From assembly GCA_958296165.1 (NCBI GenBank), contig OY282447.1:1426001-1490000 (forward strand): DNA of 64,000 bases. The letters run 5' to 3'. Shown one piece after another: positions 57,889 to 64,000 of this stretch (positions within the stretch are counted from its first letter, which is position 1; each line of letters begins with the position of its first letter). The stretch comes from an uncultured Pseudomonadales bacterium. Lineage in GTDB: Bacteria; Pseudomonadota; Gammaproteobacteria; Pseudomonadales; Azotimanducaceae. A model generated the notes under the pieces. That model was not told where the DNA came from and ran no database searches. It saw nothing but the letters and a program-made list of their open reading frames with translations. Position numbers and translations under genes: made by a program.

Positions 57889-59889
57889 GTGATCGTCAAG
57901 GAATTGACCGCGGCGCTGTCGAGCGCTGATCGCACCGACCCTCCGGCACTGGGCGGTCGCAAGCTCCTGCGCCTGGCCGGACGCACTTGGCCGTTCATCC
58001 GGCCGATGCTCCTGCACGTCGTCACACTCTTGGTCGCGGGCGCCGCTTCCGGCCTGTTCATGGCGGTGCTGTTCGTGGTGGCGGCGGACGTGTTCTTCAA
58101 CAAAGTGCTGGTCGGCGACAAGCTGCAACCGGTGCAAGCGGTGTTGCTGGGCTTGGATGAAACCTACGTGGCGGACCTTCTCGAAGATGCCGGTCTCGAC
58201 AGCAGCGACGAAGCCGACCAGCGCGACGATCGCCAGGCGGCGCTCAGCCCGGAGCAACGCAAAACGGTGCGCGATCGGCTCGTCATCTGGTTCGCCATCG
58301 GCGCCGTAGTCGTGCTCGGCGGCCTCGCCACGCTGCCCTACTACGGCACTTGGGTGCGCCACCAGATCAATCAGAGCTTGCGCGTGGCGATGATCGGCCG
58401 CGCCGAGCGGCTGTCGCTCAAATACCACAGCCATGCTCGCGTGGGCGATGCGGTGTTTCGCGTCTACCAAGACAGCGCGATGATCGTCAATCTGGTGGAG
58501 GAAGTGCTCGTCGGCCCGCTGGTGATGCTCTACACGCTGGTCACTGGATTGCTGTTCATCGCCTTCTTCAGCCCGAGCATGGCCCTGGCCTGCATCGCCG
58601 GCGCCGTGCCGATGGTTTGGCTCACGCTGCGCTTCACGCCCCGCATCCGCCGCCGCGCCGCCGCCAACCGCCGCGCCAACAGCGATCTCACGTCTCGTTT
58701 GCAGGAGGCGTTCACGGCGCTCAAAGTGGTGAAGGCGAACCGTGCCGAAGGGCGGATCCTGAACCGCTTCGACCGCGACTCGCATCGCGCCTTGGATGCG
58801 GCCTACTACTTTCGCTTGGAAATGGTGCTGCTAAGCGCGTTGGTGATGGGGCTCGGCGGCTTCTTCATCATCGCCACCGAATACGCGCTGGTGAGCTGGG
58901 TGCTGGACCAGAAGGAGACCTTTCTAGGCGCCTTGGTGGCGGCGTTCATCGGCTTCACAGTGTGGAACATCGGTGCCTTCAACGTGGCGCGCGACCGCAT
59001 CGAGGAGACCGTCCACACCGGCTTCGCACTGGTGCGGGTGTGGTGCATGATCCAGGACTTCTTCATCGGCTTGGAGCGGGCGTTCTTTCTGCTCGATTTG
59101 GAACCGGACATCGTAGACGTGGCGGAACCGGCCACCTTCCCCGCTCCGATCCGCCGCGTCGCCTGCCACGATGTCCACTTCGCATACAACACGGACGCGC
59201 CAGTGCTGCGCGGCATCGATCTGGTCGCCGATGCGGGCACCATTACCGCCGTCGTCGGTGGCACCGGCGCCGGCAAATCGACGCTGATGTCCCTGCTGCT
59301 ACGGCTGTACGACCCAGACCGCGGCCGCGTGACGTTCAATGACGAGGACATCCGGCAACTGCGCGTGGACGACATTCGCGCCAACACCGCCATCGCCTTG
59401 CAGAAGAACGTGCTGTTCGCAGCCAGTGTCGCCGACAACATCGGCTACGCCAGCGCGGACGCCAAGCGGGAGGACATCGAGGCTGCGGCCACCGTGGCAT
59501 GCGCCAGCGAGTTCATCAGCGCCATGAAGAACGGCTTCGACACGGAATTGGGCGAGCGCGGCGGCAAGCTGTCCACCGGCCAGCGGCAGCGCCTCTCCAT
59601 TGCGCGCGCCATCGTGCGCGACACGCCGGTGCTGATTCTCGACGAGCCCACCGCGTCCCTGGACGCCAATACGGAGAGCCAACTGCTTAGGAACCTTGCC
59701 GAATGGGGCGCCGAGCGAGTGATATTCCTCATCACGCATCGTCTCTCGACCATCAGGAACGCCCACCAAATCGCCTTCCTTGAAGAGGGGCGCATTGTCG
59801 AGCTCGGCAGCCACGACGGGTTGATGGCCAGGCCGCATGGCCGCTATCGCGCCTTCGTCGAGGCCGAAACGACCGGCGCTGCGGCATGA
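57889..59889 (+). CDS. ABC exporter half-transporter, ATPase/permease (first subunit)
   Basis: 666 residues. Membrane domain of six segments (LLHVVTLLVAGAASGLFMAVLF, LGGLATLPYYGTWVRHQINQSL) followed by an ATPase domain: Walker A VVGGTGAGKSTLMSLL, Q-loop region ALQKNVLFAASVADNIGY, signature KLSTGQRQRLSIARA and Walker B VLILDEPTASLD with catalytic Glu. GTG start at 57889, weak ribosome site. The stop overlaps the start of the second half-transporter by 4 bases, so they are a heterodimer pair. It likely exports a lipid, drug or peptide; the substrate is unknown. Confidence 0.9.
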   Translation: MIVKELTAALSSADRTDPPALGGRKLLRLAGRTWPFIRPMLLHVVTLLVAGAASGLFMAVLFVVAADVFFNKVLVGDKLQPVQAVLLGLDETYVADLLEDAGLDSSDEADQRDDRQAALSPEQRKTVRDRLVIWFAIGAVVVLGGLATLPYYGTWVRHQINQSLRVAMIGRAERLSLKYHSHARVGDAVFRVYQDSAMIVNLVEEVLVGPLVMLYTLVTGLLFIAFFSPSMALACIAGAVPMVWLTLRFTPRIRRRAAANRRANSDLTSRLQEAFTALKVVKANRAEGRILNRFDRDSHRALDAAYYFRLEMVLLSALVMGLGGFFIIATEYALVSWVLDQKETFLGALVAAFIGFTVWNIGAFNVARDRIEETVHTGFALVRVWCMIQDFFIGLERAFFLLDLEPDIVDVAEPATFPAPIRRVACHDVHFAYNTDAPVLRGIDLVADAGTITAVVGGTGAGKSTLMSLLLRLYDPDRGRVTFNDEDIRQLRVDDIRANTAIALQKNVLFAASVADNIGYASADAKREDIEAAATVACASEFISAMKNGFDTELGERGGKLSTGQRQRLSIARAIVRDTPVLILDEPTASLDANTESQLLRNLAEWGAERVIFLITHRLSTIRNAHQIAFLEEGRIVELGSHDGLMARPHGRYRAFVEAETTGAAA

Positions 59890-61934
59890 GCGAAGCGGAC
59901 GCCGTCCCCGGCGCAAGCGCCGAGCAGCCTGGCGCGGAAACCCTCTCGCGCAAGGAGAAGCGCCGTCTGCGGCTGCGCTTCGACGATCGCATCGATACGC
60001 AAACGGCGATCAGCTCCGCTGAAACCGTCGTCCTGGCAGGCCGCTGCGTGAAGCTGCTTGCGCAAGCCAAGGGCCTGTTCGCCGCCAAGTTCCTGCTCGC
60101 CTTCGGCTTGATATGGCCGGGCCTGCTGCTGCCCTGGGTGGCCAAGATCGTCACCGACAACGTGCTGCTCGAGCGCCCGATAGGCGACACCGAAGTGCGC
60201 TTTCCGCCTTTCATGAACCCCATCATCGCCTTCATCGACGGCATGGCGCCTATGGAAGTGATGCTCTTCTTCGCCGTGATGTACGGCTTTCTACTGCTTC
60301 TGATGGGCACCCGGGCCGGCGGCACGGGCGCTGAGCTCTTCGCCGGCGCGGACGCCGCGACGCAAAGCGAAAACCGCATCAGCGCCGGCGGCAGCGAAGC
60401 CGGCGGCATCTGGGGCATCGCCGAGTTCATGGTGAACGTGCGTCTCACGCAGCGCCTCGCCAACGCCCTGCGCACGCGATTGTTCGAACGCCTAAGCCGC
60501 CTGCCCATGACCACGCTGGACGACAAGCGCATAGGCGACTCCATCTATCGCGTGCTCTACGACACGCCCGTTGTGCCCGAAATCTGCTACCTGTTGACCC
60601 TCAATCCGTTCTTCATCCTCTTGGGCGGCGCGATCAATCTCTACTTGATCGACTACAGCTACAGCCATGTGGCGCCGGAGCTTATCTGGGTGGCCTGGTG
60701 CGCCTTTCCGGCGGCGTTCATCACGACCTTTCCCGCCTCGGCCCTGGTGCGACGCACCAACCAAGCCAAGCGCGCCGCCGGCGCGGCAACCACCAACGCG
60801 ATGGAAGAAACGCTCGACAACGTCTATGCGGTGCAGAGCCTCGGCGGCATGAAACGCGAGACCGAACGTTTCGCGCAACGCAGCCGGGAGAGCTTCCTGC
60901 GCGAGCGTTTCGCCCTGGCGGTGGGCATCTTGCTGCTGGTGCTGGTGCTGATCGCAATGGTCGCGGCCGCCATCTACATCACCATCGTCATCTCCGACAA
61001 CATCATCGACGATGTGATGTCGCCCGGCGACTTCTTCGTCTTGTTCGGCATGTATTACGGCATCGTGGAGACGGCCGTCGGCATCGGCTCGTTCTGGATC
61101 AAATTGCAGGACCCGGTGGCCGCGGTGCGGCGCGTGTTCTTCTTCCTGGATCACTCGTCCGACGACGACCATTGCGTCGGCGCAGCGATCGGCAAGATCG
61201 AGCGGGGCTTCACGCTGGACAACGTAGCGTTTGCGTATCCAGACGGCCGCCAAGCGCTCGACAAAGTCAACGTCGACTTGCCGATGGGAGAACTGGTGGC
61301 GATCGTGGGCCCGACCGGCTCCGGCAAGACCACCCTTGCCTACCTGCTGCCAGCCTTCCTGCGACCGACCGCCGGGCGCATTGCGGTGGACGGCCGCAGC
61401 CTTGCCGACCTAGACGTGAACTCGCTGCGCGAACAGATCGCCTACGTCTTCCAGGAACACCTGCTGCTGTCGGAATCCATCCGCGACAACCTGCGCCTTG
61501 CCAAGGTCGACGCCACCGATGCGGAAATCGAGCGAGCGCTGGCGGCTGCCGCCTGCCTGGATTTCGTGCGCGCGCTGCCGAACGGCGTCGACACCGTGCT
61601 CGGCCAATCCGGCGACACTCTCTCGGTGGGCCAGCAGCAACGCCTGTGCATCGCCCGCGGCCTCATACGCAATACTCCGGTGCTGATTCTCGACGAACCT
61701 ACCGCGGCGTTGGATCCGAGCACCGAGAACGACCTAGTGCGGGCGTTGCGAGCCAGCGCGAAAGGCCGCTTGGTGGTGGTGATCGCCCACCGCCTTTCTA
61801 CCATTCGCCACGCCGACCGCATCGTCTTCCTGGATGGTGGTCGAGTGCGCGACGTCGGCGACCACGACACGCTGATGGCTAACGCGGACGGCCCCTACCG
61901 GCGGTTCGTGGAGTTGCAGGGCAGCTCGGCTTAG
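59886..61934 (+). CDS. ABC exporter half-transporter, ATPase/permease (second subunit)
   Basis: 682 residues. The partner subunit, with a longer N-terminus. It has a glycine/alanine-rich loop (RAGGTGAELFAGADAATQSENR) between the first two membrane segments, a conserved six-segment membrane domain and ATPase domain: Walker A VGPTGSGKTTLAYLL, YVFQEHLLLSESIRDNLRL, signature LSVGQQQRLCIARG, Walker B VLILDEPTAALD. Both ATPase sites look complete, since both have catalytic Glu and signature motifs. Start ATG at 59886 inside the previous gene. Stop 5 bases from the convergent cmoB stop. Confidence 0.9.
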   Translation: MSEADAVPGASAEQPGAETLSRKEKRRLRLRFDDRIDTQTAISSAETVVLAGRCVKLLAQAKGLFAAKFLLAFGLIWPGLLLPWVAKIVTDNVLLERPIGDTEVRFPPFMNPIIAFIDGMAPMEVMLFFAVMYGFLLLLMGTRAGGTGAELFAGADAATQSENRISAGGSEAGGIWGIAEFMVNVRLTQRLANALRTRLFERLSRLPMTTLDDKRIGDSIYRVLYDTPVVPEICYLLTLNPFFILLGGAINLYLIDYSYSHVAPELIWVAWCAFPAAFITTFPASALVRRTNQAKRAAGAATTNAMEETLDNVYAVQSLGGMKRETERFAQRSRESFLRERFALAVGILLLVLVLIAMVAAAIYITIVISDNIIDDVMSPGDFFVLFGMYYGIVETAVGIGSFWIKLQDPVAAVRRVFFFLDHSSDDDHCVGAAIGKIERGFTLDNVAFAYPDGRQALDKVNVDLPMGELVAIVGPTGSGKTTLAYLLPAFLRPTAGRIAVDGRSLADLDVNSLREQIAYVFQEHLLLSESIRDNLRLAKVDATDAEIERALAAAACLDFVRALPNGVDTVLGQSGDTLSVGQQQRLCIARGLIRNTPVLILDEPTAALDPSTENDLVRALRASAKGRLVVVIAHRLSTIRHADRIVFLDGGRVRDVGDHDTLMANADGPYRRFVELQGSSA

Positions 61935-61939
61935 CGCCG

Positions 61940-62908
61940 CTACGCCGCCTTGCGCGCGATGACGACGGCCCGTTTAGGCGCGGCGTGGCCTTCCACGGTG
62001 CGGTTCGGATCCATTGGATGCAGCGCGTGCGCGAACGACTGAAATGGCATCCATGCCGTGGCGCGTTGCTCGCGAGCAGTGGTCGGGGCCACGTCCACGA
62101 CCGTTGCGGCGCCGAAGCCGGCCTGCGCCAGCCAGCCCAAGAGAGTAGAGATGTCGGGCGCCACGTAGACATTGCGCATGCGGGCGTAGCGGCCGTGCGG
62201 CAGCAACGGCCGCGCATCGACGACCAGCGATTCGAGCACCAGCACGGTGTGGGCGTGGGCATGGCGCGCCAGGTCGCGCAAATGCGCTTGCGGGTCACGG
62301 CGGTGGTAGATGACGCCCATGGAAAAGATGGCATCGAACGGCTCTGCGACCTCGAGGTCTTCCAAGCGCGACGGCAGCACCAAGTTCCGAGTGGCGCCGA
62401 CGCGATCACCTAGGTAGTAGGCCACTGCCGCGTGTTGCAGCGCGAACAGCAACGACGGGTCCACGCCCGTTACCGATGCCGCGCCGGCTTCCAGCATGCG
62501 CCAGCCGTAGTAGCCGTTGCCGCAGCCGGCGTCCAGCACTCGGCGGCCGGACAAGTCGATATGCGGAACGATACGCGCCCACTTCATGTCCGAGCGCCAC
62601 TCGGCGTCGATGTACACGCCGAACAGACAGAACGGCCCTTTGCGCCACGGCAACAGCGCCCGCAATGCGGTTTCGAGTTGGCGCCGCACGGCGTCAGTCA
62701 TCTGCTCCGGGCTGCCCACGCTGACGGTGCGGCCGAGCGACGATGCAGCAGGCCGACAGCGCGGCAGAGCGCCGAGCGCGTGCAGCCAGCCGGCAAGGTC
62801 GCCATGCCTGCCGGCTTGTATCGCGTCGATGTAGCGCTGCGCGTTGGGCACCGCTCGTCGCCAAGCAGCGAATAGCGCTTGCACGGCGGCCGGATGCGAA
62901 GCCGTCAT
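61940..62908 (-). CDS. cmoB: tRNA U34 carboxymethyltransferase CmoB
   Basis: 322 residues. Transfers a carboxymethyl group from carboxy-S-adenosylmethionine to 5-hydroxyuridine at tRNA position 34, giving cmo5U. Signs: FCLFGVYIDAEWRSDMKWARI, SAM-type motif VLDAGCGNGYYGWRMLEAGA, GVDPSLLFALQHAAVAYYLG, FSMGVIYHRRDPQAHLRDL, LESLVVDARPLLPHGRYARMRNVYVAPDISTLLGWL. The ATG at 62908 overlaps the cmoA stop (ATGA), preferred over 62986. CmoB is largely a proteobacterial, mainly gammaproteobacterial, enzyme and so informs the host. Confidence 0.93.
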   Translation of the reverse strand: MTASHPAAVQALFAAWRRAVPNAQRYIDAIQAGRHGDLAGWLHALGALPRCRPAASSLGRTVSVGSPEQMTDAVRRQLETALRALLPWRKGPFCLFGVYIDAEWRSDMKWARIVPHIDLSGRRVLDAGCGNGYYGWRMLEAGAASVTGVDPSLLFALQHAAVAYYLGDRVGATRNLVLPSRLEDLEVAEPFDAIFSMGVIYHRRDPQAHLRDLARHAHAHTVLVLESLVVDARPLLPHGRYARMRNVYVAPDISTLLGWLAQAGFGAATVVDVAPTTAREQRATAWMPFQSFAHALHPMDPNRTVEGHAAPKRAVVIARKAA

Positions 62909-63663
62909 GGCCGTTGGACGCGCTCTGCCGTCGGCTGGCTTTCCGGCGATGCGACGAATGAAGCCCAGTTCAGGCATCGGAACCACACCCGCGGCGCCGG
63001 GAAACCAGCCGTGCGCAGCCGGGCGAGATGCGTTTCTTCCGCATCGGTGCGCATGACGTTTTCCAGCGCCGTGCGCTTGCCAGCGATCTCCAGTTCGCTG
63101 TAGCCATTGGCGCGCTTGAAGTCCAAGTGCAGATCAGCGAAGTAGCCGTGCTCATCGAGCTTTTCGGACAGGAGCAGCACGCCGCCGTCGTTGAGGCAGT
63201 CGCGCAGCCGCCGCAAGAGCGGCAAGCGGTCTTCAGGCGGCAGAAATTGCAGCGTGTAGTTGAGGATCACCACATCCGCGCTCTCGAACGCAAGCTCTCT
63301 GATGTCTGCTCGGCGCCATTGGAGGCGTGGTTCGGTGCCGGCGAGCTGCCGCGCTCGGTGCAGCATCGCCGCGGAGTCGTCCACCGCCGTGATTTCGCAT
63401 GGTCGTTGCCCGATCGCGGCCAGCACCGCGTGTGCCGTGGCGCCCAGCGAGCAGCCTAGGTCGTAGCAGCGCCCGCCGGGGCGCAGATGCTTGGCCGCGA
63501 TCAAGCCCGTTAGCGGCACGACGGTCTCGTAGCCGGGCACGGAGCGGCGAATCATGTCGGGGAATGCGGCTGCCACCGCCTCGTCGAAAGCGAAGTCCAC
63601 CAAGTGACGCTCTGCCGTGGCGAACAGCCGATCCGTGCTAGCGGGTCTGTCGCCATCGTCCAT
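62905..63663 (-). CDS. cmoA: Carboxy-S-adenosyl-L-methionine synthase CmoA
   Basis: 252 residues. Makes the carboxylated SAM used by CmoB from SAM and prephenate. DFAFDEAVAAAFPDMIRRSVPGYE is the family opening, followed by YDLGCSLGATAHAVL, VDDSAAMLHRAR, IVLNYTLQFLPP-like VVILNYTLQFLPPEDR and LHLDFKRANGYSELEIAGKR. The ATG at 63663 is preferred; an earlier one at 63717 adds a weakly supported extension (RERSRYNDR). Directly upstream of cmoB with 4-bp overlap, so the pathway's two steps are one translation unit. Confidence 0.93.
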   Translation of the reverse strand: MDDGDRPASTDRLFATAERHLVDFAFDEAVAAAFPDMIRRSVPGYETVVPLTGLIAAKHLRPGGRCYDLGCSLGATAHAVLAAIGQRPCEITAVDDSAAMLHRARQLAGTEPRLQWRRADIRELAFESADVVILNYTLQFLPPEDRLPLLRRLRDCLNDGGVLLLSEKLDEHGYFADLHLDFKRANGYSELEIAGKRTALENVMRTDAEETHLARLRTAGFPAPRVWFRCLNWASFVASPESQPTAERVQRP

Positions 63664-63782
63664 GCGGTCATTGTAGCGGCTGCGCTCTCGCAGCACGCTG
63701 GCCTGGCAAGAGTGCAAAGACGCTATGATCTGTCCGATGACAGGCTTGCCCGTACATATGGCTCGTGGCGAGCAGCCAGCTG

Positions 63783-64000
63783 ATGGAAACTCTTACGAGG
63801 TTGAGCAGAGTGGGTAGCGTGGCCCGCACATCTTCCGTGCCGCCGCTCGCCCTGCTTGCGGCGGGCATCGCCAGCTGGGCGCAAGGCGGCGGCGAGGCTG
63901 CTGCGCAAACGGCGACGGCCATTGAAGAGATCGTCGTGATTGGTTCTCGCATTCGCCGCGACGCCGCCGATGCACACGGGCTGCACTTCAGCCTCGATGC
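63783..64000 (+). CDS. TonB-dependent receptor, 5' part
   Basis: Open from the ATG at 63783 to the window edge. Signal-like region SSVPPLALLAAGIASWAQGG, cut probably after an Ala near EAAAQ; then IEEIVVIGSRIRRDA, the characteristic TonB box/plug opening (EEIVVxGSR) of outer-membrane receptors. Only about 73 residues are visible. Divergent from cmoA with about 120 bases between. The ligand is unknown. It fits an outer-membrane nutrient transporter or a symbiont-type receptor. Confidence 0.7.
   Translation, partial: METLTRLSRVGSVARTSSVPPLALLAAGIASWAQGGGEAAAQTATAIEEIVVIGSRIRRDAADAHGLHFSLD

Noticed and set aside
1-64000. tRNA, rRNA or riboswitch genes
   Set aside because: I looked for tRNA-like cloverleaf ends and common riboswitch cores in intergenic gaps and saw none I could support by eye.

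Overview
The window is GC-rich, double-membrane (Gram-negative) chromosomal DNA, most likely from a gammaproteobacterium. Supporting signs are waaA (Kdo transferase for lipid A), the cmoA-cmoB wobble-uridine pair, a YadA-type trimeric autotransporter, a TonB-dependent receptor and a HiPIP gene beside a cytochrome c oxidase operon. Sulfatase, phytanoyl-CoA-dioxygenase-like, LLM-flavoprotein and CaiB/BaiF genes would suit a marine or host-associated heterotroph, but that is inference.

Layout. 1-7 kb: a partial FAD oxidoreductase, waaA, two AAA/DUF4143 ATPases with palindromic upstream sites, and a sulfatase-FGE operon. 7-9 kb: an Eco29kI-like GIY-YIG restriction enzyme overlapping an amino-type DNA methyltransferase. 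9.1-12.5 kb: insertion-sequence cluster A, with ISAs1 and ISKra4 debris, a 182-bp MITE-like element, a complete IS256 copy with 8-bp target duplications inside older transposase debris, and a 50-bp relic of a flavoprotein gene. 12.5-20.3 kb: an unrecognised DGLPVVPP protein, a TM2 protein, both methylcrotonoyl-CoA carboxylase subunits, a secreted ankyrin protein and an aldo/keto reductase. 20.3-24 kb: IS cluster B, built from the same families, including an ISAs1 copy with intact ends and 10-bp target duplications and a GIY-YIG gene split by IS256 into halves lying on opposite strands.

24-35 kb: a trimeric autotransporter whose stalk is 25 heptads encoded by a 21-bp minisatellite, two LLM oxidoreductases, a PhyH-like dioxygenase, rhomboid, UMF1-type transporter, sulfurtransferase, and a lower-GC cassette of three translationally coupled unknown genes (31931-34547), the middle one carrying a 465-bp-period in-frame duplication. 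35-46 kb: enoyl-CoA hydratase-like protein, TPR/TonB-like and Sel1-like secreted proteins, a larC-larB-larE nickel-pincer-cofactor operon led by a Tat-exported Fe-S aldo/keto reductase, an alpha/beta hydrolase, a PanE-like reductase and a sodium:solute symporter. 46-64 kb: a nucleotidyltransferase with a small overlapping partner, CaiB/BaiF transferase, a decayed M1-peptidase-like membrane protein, HiPIP, caa3-type oxidase (II-I-III-IV), aquaporin, an AAA ATPase with a 12-bp coding microsatellite, an ABC exporter pair, cmoB-cmoA and the start of a TonB receptor.

Themes. Operons are tight, with many 4-bp ATGA overlaps and GTG/TTG starts. The same IS families recur in both clusters and have broken or inverted neighbouring sequence. 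Short tandem repeats, mostly in frame, appear in several unrelated loci. The best candidate for an undescribed system is the three-gene cassette at 31.9-34.5 kb.
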